This document shows positions 33,825 to 42,402 of a stretch of 64,000 nucleotides of DNA, one piece after another. A program made the translations under genes and the position numbers. This DNA is from Streptomyces scabiei 87.22. Its GTDB lineage: Bacteria > Actinomycetota > Actinomycetes > Streptomycetales > Streptomycetaceae. How positions within the stretch are numbered: the stretch's first letter is position 1; the number at the start of each line of letters is the position of its first letter. The notes beneath the pieces were generated by a model. It was not told the DNA's origin. It saw only the letters and a program-made list of their open reading frames with translations, and searched no databases. The stretch lies in NCBI RefSeq assembly GCF_000091305.1, contig NC_013929.1, forward strand, positions 9,858,001 to 9,922,000, in the 5' to 3' direction.

Positions 33825-34895
33825 ATGCCGCATACCGTCGGCTCCGCCGACCTGCTGAATTTCGCCGCCGCCACCGCCGAAGCCCACGGGGTTCCGGCCG
33901 TGGACGCGCGTCTGCTCGCGGACACCCTGGTGACCGCGGAGCTGTGGGGTCACCCGTCCCACGGGATGCTGCGCCTGCCCTGGTATCTCGACCGTCTGGC
34001 GAGCGGCGCGACCACCGCCGTCGCCGCTCCCGTGACCGTGACCGACAGCGGCGCCGTCCTGGTCGTGGACGGGTGCGACGGTCTCGGCCAGGTACTCACC
34101 AGCCGTGCGGTGACATGGGGGGTGGAGCGTGCCCGCCGGCACGGGATCAGCGCGGTCGCGGTCCGGAACTCCGGCCACTTCGGAACGGCCGCGTACTTCA
34201 CCCGCAAGGCCGCCGAACAGGGCTGCGTGGCACTGCTGGCCACCAACGCCAGCCCGGCGATGGCCCCTTGGGGCGGCCGGGAGAAGAGCGTCGGCACCAA
34301 CCCGTGGTCGATCGCCGCACCGGGCGGCCGCCACGGCACGGTCGTGATGGACATCGCCAACACCGCCGTGGCGCGCGGCAAGATCTACCACGCCCGGGAA
34401 CGCGGCGAGGCCATCCCCGACGGCTGGGCGGCGGACGCGGGCGGTGTGCCCACCAACGACCCACGCCGCGCGATCGAGGGCCTGATCCTGCCGATGGCCG
34501 GCCACAAGGGCTACGCCATCTCCTTCATGTTCGACGTGCTGGCGGGCGTGCTGACCGGCAGTGCCTTCGGCACGGCCGTCGTCGGCCCCTACCAGCCCAC
34601 CGGCCGCAGCGGTGTCGGCCACCTGCTGATCTGCGTCGACATCGCGGCGATGGCCGACCCGGCCGAGTTCGAGACGCGCATGGAGGCTCTGATCGAGGAG
34701 ACCAAAGCCGTCCCCGCCGCACCGGGCACGGCCGAGATCTTCGTCCCCGGTGAGCCGGAGGCCCGCACCGCAGAGCGCCTGCGCAGTGAGGGAATCACCC
34801 TCACCGACGACACCTGGACCTCCCTCGGCCGTATCGCCGACGCCACCGCCGTCCCCCTGCCCGCCCCCGTCACTTCTCAGGAGCTGTCCGCATGA
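33825..34895 (+). CDS. Ldh-family (malate/lactate/ureidoglycolate-type) dehydrogenase
   Basis: A 356-residue NAD(P)-dependent 2-hydroxyacid dehydrogenase of the type-2 malate/L-lactate family (AllD, ComC, YiaK relatives). Visible signatures are ELWGHPSHGMLRLPWYLDRL (catalytic His in SHG), VAVRNSGHFGTAAYFTRKAA, TNPWSIAAPG and the late GHKGYAISFMFDVLAG. Length matches. Likely reaction: oxidation of a 2-hydroxy acid to the 2-oxo acid, or the reverse; the exact substrate cannot be read from sequence. It is the first gene of an operon and overlaps the next by four bases. Confidence 0.9.
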   Translation: MPHTVGSADLLNFAAATAEAHGVPAVDARLLADTLVTAELWGHPSHGMLRLPWYLDRLASGATTAVAAPVTVTDSGAVLVVDGCDGLGQVLTSRAVTWGVERARRHGISAVAVRNSGHFGTAAYFTRKAAEQGCVALLATNASPAMAPWGGREKSVGTNPWSIAAPGGRHGTVVMDIANTAVARGKIYHARERGEAIPDGWAADAGGVPTNDPRRAIEGLILPMAGHKGYAISFMFDVLAGVLTGSAFGTAVVGPYQPTGRSGVGHLLICVDIAAMADPAEFETRMEALIEETKAVPAAPGTAEIFVPGEPEARTAERLRSEGITLTDDTWTSLGRIADATAVPLPAPVTSQELSA

Positions 34896-35194
34896 TCGCG
34901 CTGACCGTGTCCCTCCAGGTCGTCCCCGGCTGCCGTGACGCCTTCCTCGCGGCCATCGCGGAGAACGCCGAGCGTTCCTTCACCGACGAGCCGGGCTGCC
35001 GCTACTTCGACGTCGTCTGCGACCTGGCGGACGACCACCACTTCGTCTTCCACGAGATCTACGACGACGAGGCCGCCGTCGAGGCCCACCGCGCCGCACC
35101 CCACTTCCGGGTCTGGCGGGAGGCCGCGGCGCAGTACGTCGTCCCCGGCAGCCAGGTGAACACGCTCTCGCGCCGCCTGTTCCACCACTCCTGA
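34892..35194 (+). CDS. antibiotic biosynthesis monooxygenase (ABM)-type small protein
   Basis: A 100-residue dimeric ferredoxin-like alpha/beta-barrel protein: ALTVSLQVVPGCRDAFLAAI at the start, EPGCRYFDVVCDLADDHHFVFHEIYDDEAA with the EP-GC-x-x-F-D-V pattern and FHEIY common to ABM/LsrG/YgiN proteins, and HFRVWREAA near the end. Members act as cofactor-free oxygenases on quinols or as isomerases. ATGA overlap with the dehydrogenase gene shows tight coupling, so it probably handles the product or substrate of that enzyme. Confidence 0.88.
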   Translation: MIALTVSLQVVPGCRDAFLAAIAENAERSFTDEPGCRYFDVVCDLADDHHFVFHEIYDDEAAVEAHRAAPHFRVWREAAAQYVVPGSQVNTLSRRLFHHS

Positions 35195-35238
35195 CCCCCT
35201 GACCCCCTGCCCCCCGACCTCTCGATCGGAGCCGCCGC

Positions 35239-35673
35239 ATGTGCACGGATCCCACCCCGCCGAACCTGCTCATCCACCCCGACCGCGTCGAACGCTTCGA
35301 CCGGGGCGGCGGAGTGACCACCCTTCCCTACGTCGGCAGGTGGAACTCCGGGACGGCCACCGTCACCACCGGGCAGACCGTGTTCCAGCCCGGCACCGGA
35401 CTGCCCCTGCACAGCCACAACGTCGAGGAGTCGGTCCTGGTCCTCGACGGTGAGGCGACCGCCGAGATCGACGGCGAGTTCTTCGACCTGGAGGCCGGCC
35501 AGGCGACCTGGGTACCGGCGGGTGTCCCGCACCGGTTCCTCAACCGGGGAGAGGGCGTCCTGCGGATCTACTGGGTCTACGGCGGCCGGGACGTCACCCG
35601 CACCATCACCGCCACCGGCGAGACCTTCGAGCACCTCTCCGCGCACGACAAGGGCGGGGCACCCACCGTATGA
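35239..35673 (+). CDS. cupin-domain protein
   Basis: A 144-residue single-domain cupin. The first cupin motif is visible as GLPLHSHNVEESVLVLDGEA (metal ligands His, His, Glu), the second as PAGVPHRFLNRGEG (His). It may be an isomerase, dioxygenase or lyase acting on a small acid, or a sensor. It lies 44 bases after the ABM gene and overlaps the aldehyde dehydrogenase start by four bases, so it belongs to the GntR-controlled operon. Confidence 0.88.
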   Translation: MCTDPTPPNLLIHPDRVERFDRGGGVTTLPYVGRWNSGTATVTTGQTVFQPGTGLPLHSHNVEESVLVLDGEATAEIDGEFFDLEAGQATWVPAGVPHRFLNRGEGVLRIYWVYGGRDVTRTITATGETFEHLSAHDKGGAPTV

Positions 35674-37057
35674 GCGCCACACTGCGCACGACCGACCCCG
35701 CCACGGGCCGGCCGATCGCCGCGTACGACGCCTGGGATGCGGCGCGCATCGACGGGGCCGTGGAGCGCGGCCGGGCCGCGGCCAGCGCCTGGGCCCTCGT
35801 CCCCGTGTCCGAACGAGCCACGCGCGTCGGGCACTTGGCGACTGTTCTGCGCGAACACCGGGAGAAGCTGGCCCGGCTGGCCGTCACCGAGATGGGCAAG
35901 CCGGTCGTCGAGGCGGAGGCCGAGGTGAGCAAGTCCGCGCTGACCGCCGAGTACTACGCCGAGCACGGCCCCGCATCCTCGCCGACGAACGCGTGGACAT
36001 CGACGGAGCCGAAGCCTGGATCGCCCACGAACCGGCCGGTCTGATCCTGGCCGTCATGCCGTGGAACTTCCCCGTCTGGCAGGTCATGCGCTTCGCCGTC
36101 CCCTCCCTGATGGGGGGCAACGGGATCCTGCTCAAGCACGCCCCCAACGTCACCGGCATCGCGCTCGCCCTGCAGAATCTCTTCGCCGACGCCGGCTTTC
36201 CCGAGCATCTGGTGACCACACTGCTGATCGCCGAGACGGACGTACCCGAGGTCACCGCACGGCTCATCGAGGACGACCGCGTCGCCGCCGTCACCCTGAC
36301 CGGGAGCAACCGGGCGGGCGCGGCCGTCGGATCGGCGGCAGGGCGCGCGGCGAAGAAGTCCGTACTGGAACTGGGCGGTTCGGACGCCTTCGTGGTCCTG
36401 GACGACGCCGATGCCGAAGCGGCCGCGGCGAGCGCGGTGAAGGCGCGTTTCACCAACTGCGGGCAGAGTTGCGTGTGCGCGAAGCGGTTCGTCGTCGCCG
36501 CGCCGGTGGCGGCCGCCTTCACCACCGCGTTCGTGGCGGCCGTCGAAGCCCTGCGGGTCGGCGACCCGCGCGAACGGGCCACGCAGGTCGGCCCACTCGC
36601 CCGCGACGACCTGCGAGCGGGGATCCAGCGGCAGGTCGAGGAGTCCGTCGCCGTCGGCGCCCGCCTGCTGACCGGAGGCGAACCGCTCCCGGGCGACGGC
36701 TACTTCTACCGGCCGACCGTCCTGGCGGACACCGGCCCGGGCATGCCCGCCTTCGACGAGGAGACGTTCGGCCCACTCGCCGCGCTCACCGTCGCCCGGG
36801 ATGACGAGGACGCCGTACGGCTCGCGAACGCCACCGCCTACGGACTCGGGGTGAGCATCTGGACGGCCGACCCCGGCCGCGGCGTCGCCCTCGCCCGCCG
36901 GATCACCAGCGGCGCGGCCTTCGTCAACGCGATCGTCGCCTCCGATCCACGCCTGCCCTTCGGCGGCACCAAGCGCAGCGGCTACGGCCGCGAACTGGCG
37001 GCGGCAGGCATCCTCGAGTTCACCACCACACGCACGTACTGGGTTGCCCGCACCTGA
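35670..37057 (+). pseudogene. aldehyde dehydrogenase interrupted by a one-base frameshift
   Basis: The gene would encode an about 462-residue aldehyde dehydrogenase of the succinate-semialdehyde type. The first frame (from ATG 35670) gives a normal N-terminus ending TAEYYAEHGP; at the C4 run 35969-35972 the reading frame must shift by one base, after which RILADERVDIDGAEAW continues normally to 37057. One extra C there would restore a single ORF. Downstream parts are intact: NFPVWQVMRF, LTGSNRAGAAVGS, LELGGSDAF (catalytic Glu) and NCGQSCVCAKRF (catalytic Cys). Without correction the product is a 124-residue fragment. It is the last gene of the GntR operon. A sequencing error in a homopolymer is the main alternative to a real mutation. 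Confidence 0.85.
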
Positions 37058-37157
37058 CCGCAGCACGGCGGACGGCCAGGGCCAGGGCCTGCGGTTCGGG
37101 CCCAGGCGTGATCCGAACACCAGGCTTCGGGAGCGCCGACATCTGCCGCGCCGGGCT

Positions 37158-37850
37158 TCATCCGGTGCGCCGGGGGAGCTTGGCGGCCACGGCGTCGAGG
37201 ACCCAGTCCAGGCCCGTCGCGAAGGACGTCTCGGCGTCCACGTCCGTGCCGTCGTGCACGGCCTTGGCCAGTGCCGGGAAGCGGCCGGTGGCCAGCATCC
37301 TCGTCACGTGCGGGCCGTTGGCGCGCTGCCAGTCGTGCTTGGACAGGCCCGAGGCGCGTTCGGCCCGCAGGTTCGCGATCTCGCGCCTGATCGCGCCGGT
37401 GGCGTAGGCGCTGACGGTCTCCACGGCGCGCATCACGGTGTCGATGTCGGTGTGGCCGTCGAGGGCAGCCAGCGTGGTCTCCGTCACGGCGAGACCGTTC
37501 GGGCCGAGGGCCGGACGGCCACCCAACAGGTCGGCCAGCCATTCATGGCGCAGTGCGGTTTCCCGGGTGCGGTGGGCGAGGGTGCTCAGCGCCTCCCGCC
37601 AGTCACGGGGCCGCGACTCCGGGAGGATCTCGGCCTGGACCTCGTCCACCATGAGGTCGAACAGCTCCTCCTTGGTGGAGATGAACCCGTACAGCCGCAT
37701 GGGGCCGGCGTCCAGGCGGGCGGCGACCTTGCGCAGCGAAACCGCCTCCAGCCCGCCCTCGTCCGCCAGGGCGATAGCCGCGTCGACGATCCGCTGCCGG
37801 TCGAGCGGCACGGGGCGGGCGGGTCGCTCCGGTCGGTCCCACACAGTCAT
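37158..37850 (-). CDS. TetR family regulator (TetR_C-type C-terminal domain)
   Basis: A 230-residue repressor. The helix-turn-helix lies unusually late (IVDAAIALADEGGLEAVSLR, then KVAARLDAGPMRLYGFISTK at about residues 20-65), and the C-terminal domain (RETALRHEWLADLLGGRPAL, VETVSAYATGAIRREI) resembles the TetR_C family of tetracycline-type repressors. It is divergent from a TetX-like monooxygenase across 53 bases, the classic arrangement of repressor and drug-modifying enzyme. Start ATG 37850; the frame is open for 180 codons upstream inside the monooxygenase gene, which is a shadow. Confidence 0.9.
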   Translation of the reverse strand: MTVWDRPERPARPVPLDRQRIVDAAIALADEGGLEAVSLRKVAARLDAGPMRLYGFISTKEELFDLMVDEVQAEILPESRPRDWREALSTLAHRTRETALRHEWLADLLGGRPALGPNGLAVTETTLAALDGHTDIDTVMRAVETVSAYATGAIRREIANLRAERASGLSKHDWQRANGPHVTRMLATGRFPALAKAVHDGTDVDAETSFATGLDWVLDAVAAKLPRRTG

Positions 37851-37865
37851 GGCCACATCGTACTG

Positions 37866-37899
37866 TTGCAAGACGATGTACCGAGTCAATACAGTGTAT
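37866..37899 (+). promoter_or_regulatory. promoter of the TetX-like gene with overlapping palindrome
   Basis: TTGCAA (37866-37871) and TACAGT (37890-37895) are spaced by 18 bases, as in vegetative promoters. The -10 element lies inside the perfect palindrome ATACAGTGTAT (37889-37899), a likely TetR site. The ATG at 37904 is only eight bases after the -10, so the message is probably leaderless, in line with the absence of a ribosome site. Confidence 0.6.
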
Positions 37900-37903
37900 C
37901 GAC

Positions 37904-39046
37904 ATGAGACATCGCATCGCCGTAGTCGGAAGCGGCCCGGCCGGTCTGACCTTCGCCCGTGTCCTGCACCGCCACGGCTGTCCCGTCGCCCTCTTCGAAC
38001 GCGACCCCGGCCCTGACGCCCGACCGCCGGGCGGCACCCTCGACCTGCACGAAGGGCTGGGCCAACTCGCCCTGGACAAGGCAGGATTGCTGCCGGAGTT
38101 CCGGACGCTGTCCCGTCCCGAGGGGCAGGCCCTGCGCATTCTGGACCCGGCCGGGACGACCCTGCGCGACTGGCGACCCCGTCCGGAGGACCGGGCCAAT
38201 CCCGAGATCGACCGCGGACAGCTCCGTGACCTGCTGCTCGGCTCCCTCGACGTCCGCTGGGGTCGGGGCGTGACCGGCGTGGCCCCCGGGACCGGCGACG
38301 GCACGGTGGTCCACTTCGCGGACGGGCGCCACGAGACCTTCGACCTCGTGGTCGGCGCGGACGGCGCCTGGTCCCGGGTCCGCCCGGCCCTCTCACCGGT
38401 GACGCCGCACTACACCGGTGTCGCCTCGGTCGAGACCTCCCTGGACGACGTCGACACTCGCCACCCGGACCTCGCCCGGCTGATCGGGGACGGTTCCCTG
38501 GCGGTGTACGGGGTGAACCGCGCTCTCGTCGCCCAGCGCAACAGCGGCGGACACGTCAAGGTGTACGCCCAGTTCCGTGCGCCGCTGGACCGGTGCACGG
38601 AACTGGGCCGGGCCGATGCCGAAGCCACACGATCGAGCCTGCTGGCCCTGTTCGACGGCTGGGCCCCTCCCGTACTCGACCTCCTGCGGCACGGCACCGT
38701 CTTCAGCAGCCGCCCCCTCCACACCCTGCCCGTCTCCCACACCTGGACCCACGTCCCCGGGGTGACCCTCCTGGGCGACGCCGCCCATCTGATGCCCCCG
38801 CTGGGGGCGGGCGCGAACCTCGCCATGCTGGACGGCGCCGAACTCGCCGAGGCGATCGCGACCGTGTCCGGCTCCGGCTCCGGCTCCGGCTCCGGGGAGC
38901 TGGACGAGGCCGTCCGCGACTTCGAGGAGCGGATGTGGGCCCGGGCCGCCCGATGGGCGGAGATCACGACGGCCGGTCTGGAACGCCTCGTGAGCCCGCA
39001 CCCCGAGCGGGCCCTCGCCCTCTTCGACGAGCTTCAGCCATCCTGA
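37904..39046 (+). CDS. TetX-like FAD-dependent monooxygenase
   Basis: A 380-residue class A flavin monooxygenase. The FAD motif VVGSGPAGLTFARVLHRHG is at the start; GGTLDLHEGLGQLALDKAGL at about residues 44-63 is the segment that marks TetX and its relatives; DLVVGADGAWSRVR is the second nucleotide motif and LLGDAAHLMPPLGAGANLAM the FAD ribityl motif. The family hydroxylates aromatic or polyketide substrates; TetX inactivates tetracyclines, but sequence alone does not show that here. A six-residue Gly-Ser insert encoded by a TCCGGC repeat lies near residues 322-331. Divergent TetR gene and shared operator suggest induction by its substrate. Confidence 0.9.
   Translation: MRHRIAVVGSGPAGLTFARVLHRHGCPVALFERDPGPDARPPGGTLDLHEGLGQLALDKAGLLPEFRTLSRPEGQALRILDPAGTTLRDWRPRPEDRANPEIDRGQLRDLLLGSLDVRWGRGVTGVAPGTGDGTVVHFADGRHETFDLVVGADGAWSRVRPALSPVTPHYTGVASVETSLDDVDTRHPDLARLIGDGSLAVYGVNRALVAQRNSGGHVKVYAQFRAPLDRCTELGRADAEATRSSLLALFDGWAPPVLDLLRHGTVFSSRPLHTLPVSHTWTHVPGVTLLGDAAHLMPPLGAGANLAMLDGAELAEAIATVSGSGSGSGSGELDEAVRDFEERMWARAARWAEITTAGLERLVSPHPERALALFDELQPS
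38867..38896. repeat. TCCGGC microsatellite within the monooxygenase gene
   Basis: Four exact TCCGGC units plus TCCGGG encode alternating Ser and Gly. Being in multiples of six, length changes would preserve the reading frame and only lengthen or shorten a flexible loop. Confidence 0.8.
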
Positions 39047-39179
39047 CCGCCGGCACGACGGATTCTGCCTCGACAGCCGGACGACGCATTGACCCCGTAC
39101 CACCCTCGCGGTTGCATGCTGGTGGTCCTCCGGTGGGGAGCCGGGGAGAAGAGTCGCGTCCAGCGATCAGGGGGAAGAA

Positions 39180-40298
39180 ATGAGAGAAACCGCGAAACGG
39201 GGCGCCACCCGGCGTGCGCGCGCCCTCTTAGGAGCCACGGCCGTGGTCTGCACGGTCATGACGGTGCTGCCCGGAGCCGCTTCGGCCGAGCCCAGGTCCG
39301 TACCGGCCGTCGCGAACGACGGCGGAGCCGGAGTCGAGCGGGTCAGTGTCGCCGCCGACGGTACCGAGGGCGACGGCGATTCCGCCGGTGCCACGATCAC
39401 CGCGGACGGCCGGCGCATCGCCTTCTCGTCGTTCGCGAAGAACCTCACCTCCGACCCTTCTTCGGCGGAGCGGGTGTTCGTGCGTGACCGACGGACCGGC
39501 CTGAACAAGCAGATGACCACGATCACCTCTCCGATGCAGCGGCCGGTGATCAGCGGTGACGGGCAGTACGTCGCCCTGTGGGGCATGCTGTTCAGGGACA
39601 CGAAGACCTTCCTGTCCCAGGTGAGTTCGGGAAGCACCATCGGCGTCAACTGCCCTGGCCTCAGCTGCAGTCAGCCGTCGCTGAGTACGGACGGCCGCTA
39701 CATGGCCCACGTGGCCACCTTCAGCCGTCCGCCGGCCCGGCAGCGCATCGAGGTACGGGACTGGCGGACCGACACCGCGCGGACCGTTGCCGAGCTCGGT
39801 CACACCGTCTCGGCACGGCCGTCCGTCAGCGGCGACGGCCGCTTCGTCGCCTACCAGGACGGCCGGGCGGAGGACGTCTTCGTGTGGGACCGGACCGACG
39901 ACACCTCCTCCGGTCCGATCGAGGGCCCAGCCAGGGCGGCGACCCTGGTCCAGCTCAGCAAGGACGGGAGGAACGCCGTCTACCTCTCGGGCTCCGACAC
40001 CTACGTCCACGACGAAAGCTCCGGCACCGAGCAACTGGTGCCGACCGTGCGCGGCGTGGCCATCGACCCGACCGGCCGCTATCTGCTGTACGCGCCCCAC
40101 GACACGAGCGGACCGTCGCTCGTGCTCCGCGACCTGGAGACGGGTTCCGACGAGGTCGTCTCGACGCAGCCCGCCACGGCAGGGACCGACGCGGTCAGCT
40201 CCGGCGGGCGCGACGTGGTCTTCCATTCCACGGCCGACGACATCGTGCCGGGAGACACCAACGGGAAGTCGGACGTCTTCCTGCGCCGCTTCTTCTAG
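39180..40298 (+). CDS. secreted WD40-like (PD40/TolB-type) beta-propeller protein
   Basis: A 372-residue exported protein: a basic start (MRETAKRGATRRARALLGAT) with an apolar core and cleavage near ASA-EP, followed by six or seven propeller repeats of the TolB/PD40 type, recognisable as ITADGRRIAFSSFAKNL, ISGDGQYVALWG, LSTDGRYMAHVATFS, VSGDGRFVAYQDG and SSGGRDVVFHSTADDIVPGD. The last phrase is common in actinomycete propeller proteins. No catalytic motif is seen; protein or ligand binding outside the cell is likely. Codon 17 is TTA (39228-39230), in the signal peptide, so translation should wait for bldA tRNA in late growth. Confidence 0.85.
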   Translation: MRETAKRGATRRARALLGATAVVCTVMTVLPGAASAEPRSVPAVANDGGAGVERVSVAADGTEGDGDSAGATITADGRRIAFSSFAKNLTSDPSSAERVFVRDRRTGLNKQMTTITSPMQRPVISGDGQYVALWGMLFRDTKTFLSQVSSGSTIGVNCPGLSCSQPSLSTDGRYMAHVATFSRPPARQRIEVRDWRTDTARTVAELGHTVSARPSVSGDGRFVAYQDGRAEDVFVWDRTDDTSSGPIEGPARAATLVQLSKDGRNAVYLSGSDTYVHDESSGTEQLVPTVRGVAIDPTGRYLLYAPHDTSGPSLVLRDLETGSDEVVSTQPATAGTDAVSSGGRDVVFHSTADDIVPGDTNGKSDVFLRRFF

Positions 40299-40537
40299 CG
40301 TCGCGTCTTCTAGGTCTTGAGTGAGTGTCAGGTCCATCATGCCTGTTCGCGGGCACATTTCGGTAGGACGCAGAGCACGCCCGCTTTTTCTTGTGGCAGT
40401 GGGTACCGCGCGTCAGACTCGTCGTCATCCACTCTCCGGCCCCCGTGTCGGCAGCCGTTCCCGGCTGTCGGCGCGGTCGCCGTGCTGTCTCACCGTGTGA
40501 CGTGCACGGGCCGGGAGTGGCCGACGAGGGGGGATCC

Positions 40538-40939
40538 ATGGATCAGGACATGGTCGTGCTGGCGAGGGTCAGGCTGCTGGGCGCCAACCGGCGGGTGGTG
40601 CGGGGTGCCGAAGGGCTGTGGATCTACCGTCTGCTCACCCAGGTCGAGCCGGAGACATACGGGTCGAAGCTGGCGTACGTCCTGGTAGAGATCAGCAGGT
40701 CGCCTCTGCTGCGGGAGATGCCTGAGCGGCGCTCGGCCCTGTTGGAGGAAGCGGTGCGGGTGGCGAGTGCCCTCGACGGGGCGAACCCCTACCGGGCGAA
40801 GGTGCTGGCGAGGGCCCTGGCAGCCAAGCAATGGGAACTGCAGGGCTCCCCGGCGGAGCCGCCTGCGGCCGACGGACGGGCCCATCAGGCCGTTTCCAGT
40901 GGCGGGGCGACGGCGGGGCATGGTGAAAGGGTGTCATGA
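40538..40939 (+). CDS. small helical protein, unknown function
   Basis: A 133-residue protein, start ATG 40538 after GAGGGGGG. It is mostly helical: VRLLGANRRVVRGAEGLWIY, then ETYGSKLAYVLVEIS, then ALLEEAVRVASALDGANPYR and KVLARALAAKQWEL, with a disordered Gly/Ala tail. The repeated helical pairs suggest a short tetratricopeptide-like or bundle fold. I do not recognise a family. No operon partner; 239 bases before it contain only short direct repeats of GTCTTCTAG next to the propeller gene. Confidence 0.6.
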   Translation: MDQDMVVLARVRLLGANRRVVRGAEGLWIYRLLTQVEPETYGSKLAYVLVEISRSPLLREMPERRSALLEEAVRVASALDGANPYRAKVLARALAAKQWELQGSPAEPPAADGRAHQAVSSGGATAGHGERVS

Positions 40940-41066
40940 CACAAGGAATCCGAGCGCTGTTGACCCGTCGCTGACTGGAGCGGGCGCAGGTGCGCGGACC
41001 GGGGAAGGCCGGGGCGAGGTCGTCGACGGCCTCGTCGTACCACTCCCTTGATGGACGCGGACCGAG

Positions 41067-41107
41067 CCGCCGTCCCGCGAAGGCTTACGGCCGTCGCGGG
41101 ACGGCGG
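41067..41107. terminator. perfect 14-bp hairpin
   Basis: CCGCCGTCCCGCGA and its exact complement enclose a 13-base loop, 127 bases after the small helical protein gene and 100 before the exonuclease gene. It probably ends the upstream transcript. Confidence 0.65.
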
Positions 41108-41206
41108 AGCGGGCCCGGCCGAAGTCCTGCCCCGATGCGCCGAGTCGGCCGCCGCCGGGCGGAAAATGAGGTGCCGGAGTCCGGAGCGCTTCTCTAACCT
41201 CGGCCC

Positions 41207-41794
41207 ATGCGCCACGAATCCTCCCTGCTCAACGTCATCGATGTGGAAGCCACGTGCTGGGACGGACAGCCGCCGCCCGGCTCCGTGAACGAGATCATCG
41301 AGATCGGTCTCACGGTCGTGGACGTGTCCGCCGGGCGCCGCGTCTCCCGGCATCGCCTCCTGGTCCGCCCCGTCCGGTCGACCGTGAGCGACTTCTGCAC
41401 GGAACTGACCGGTCTCACGCAGGCCGAGGTGGAACAGGGCGTCACCTTCGCCGAGGCCTGCCGGATCCTCGTCGAGGAGTACGAGGCCGGGGAGCGCCCC
41501 TGGGCGAGCTGGGGCGAGTACGACCGCCGGCAGTTCGCCCGGCAGAGTCAGGCCGACGCGGTGGCGTACCCGTTCGGCCATCCCACGGAGCGCACCCACA
41601 CCAATGCCAAGGCCGTTTTCACCGAGGCGTACGGACTGCGCAGGAAACCCGGTATGGCCCACGCTCTCCAGATCGCCGGACTGCCGCTGGAGGGACGCCA
41701 TCACCGCGGCGAGGACGACGCGTGGAACATCGCCGCACTCGTCCTCGACCTGGCGGGCCGTGGGGCATGGCCGGCCGGGACCATGGCCCTCTAG
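41207..41794 (+). CDS. DEDDh 3'-5' exonuclease (ERI-1/KapD-like)
   Basis: A 195-residue exonuclease of the DEDDh class. Exo I is VIDVEATCWDG (Asp12 and Glu14), Exo II is the WASWGEYDRRQFARQ segment (Asp), and Exo III is HHRGEDDAWNIAAL (His and Asp). Spacing and the WGEYD motif match the ERI-1/KapD group of RNA-directed 3'-5' exonucleases rather than DNA polymerase epsilon subunits. Substrate in actinomycetes is not established. Start ATG without strong ribosome site (TCGGCCC before it). It stands alone. Confidence 0.9.
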   Translation: MRHESSLLNVIDVEATCWDGQPPPGSVNEIIEIGLTVVDVSAGRRVSRHRLLVRPVRSTVSDFCTELTGLTQAEVEQGVTFAEACRILVEEYEAGERPWASWGEYDRRQFARQSQADAVAYPFGHPTERTHTNAKAVFTEAYGLRRKPGMAHALQIAGLPLEGRHHRGEDDAWNIAALVLDLAGRGAWPAGTMAL

Positions 41795-42236
41795 CTCGCA
41801 CCGGAGTCTCCGCACTCGTACCCGGGCCTTTCCGTCGTGCGGGCGACCATGACCGGTCCTGGACGGATGGGCCCACCGTTCGGTGGGGGTCGCACCCCCC
41901 CCGGGTGGCGGGGGTGCGCCGGACCTTCGCCGGACCATGTGCCGCAACGCGCCGTGTCCCCCGGTGCCGCACCGCCGCGTCCTCCTGGTGCCGCACCCCG
42001 CGTCCCCCCGGTGCCCTGCCGCGGCGCCCCCCGTGCCATGCCCCCGCCGTGCCGATGCCGGCGGCTCCGACCCGATGTGAGCCCCCTCCTCCACCATTCG
42101 GCCGGTGCGGCGGCGGTTCCGGGCCCCCGCTCCTGGCCGTTCGGCCGAGGCGACGCCGTCCCCCGGGGCGGCAGATTGGACCGCCGGGCCCCGCGGCAGT
42201 GCGCGGGCCGGCAGGGGCGCGGCGAGGGAGTCGGAG
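41795..42236. other. 442-base gap: hairpin and imperfect GC repeats
   Basis: The gap contains a hairpin CCCACC-GTTC-GGTGGG (41872-41887) with a second stem GGGGGT-CGC-ACCCCC just after, plausible as the exonuclease terminator. Between about 41946 and 42060 an imperfect repeat of roughly 25 bases around CCCCCGGTGCC occurs four times. In one frame it would read as a Pro/Ala-rich peptide (VSPGAAPPRPPGAAPRVPPV), but without a start or conserved sequence. I see no other gene before 42237. Confidence 0.4.
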
Positions 42237-42362
42237 ATGGCGAAGGCAGGATCGCGTGGCACACGGACGAACCGGCACCTGGCGCGGGTCACCACGCTGG
42301 CCGTCTCCGTGCTGATCGGCACGCAGTGGCTCGCCTCGGTGACGGGCCACGGCGCCCTCTGA
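42237..42362 (+). CDS. 41-residue small membrane or exported peptide
   Basis: ATG 42237 has GGCGAGGGAG upstream. The peptide has a basic N-terminus (MAKAGSRGTRTNRHLARV), then a hydrophobic helix (TTLAVSVLIGTQWLAS) and a short tail VTGHGAL. This is the layout of a small single-pass membrane peptide or short signal-like peptide. It lies 40 bases before an orphan response regulator and may be its cotranscribed partner. No family recognised. Confidence 0.5.
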   Translation: MAKAGSRGTRTNRHLARVTTLAVSVLIGTQWLASVTGHGAL

Positions 42363-42402
42363 CCATGACGGACCGGCGCGTACTCAAGAAGGCAGGGGCG
42401 GC

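Noticed and set aside
41946..42060. Proline-rich repeat as a small secreted protein
   Set aside because: The imperfect GC repeat gives Pro/Ala-rich readings in several frames, without start, ribosome site or conserved end.
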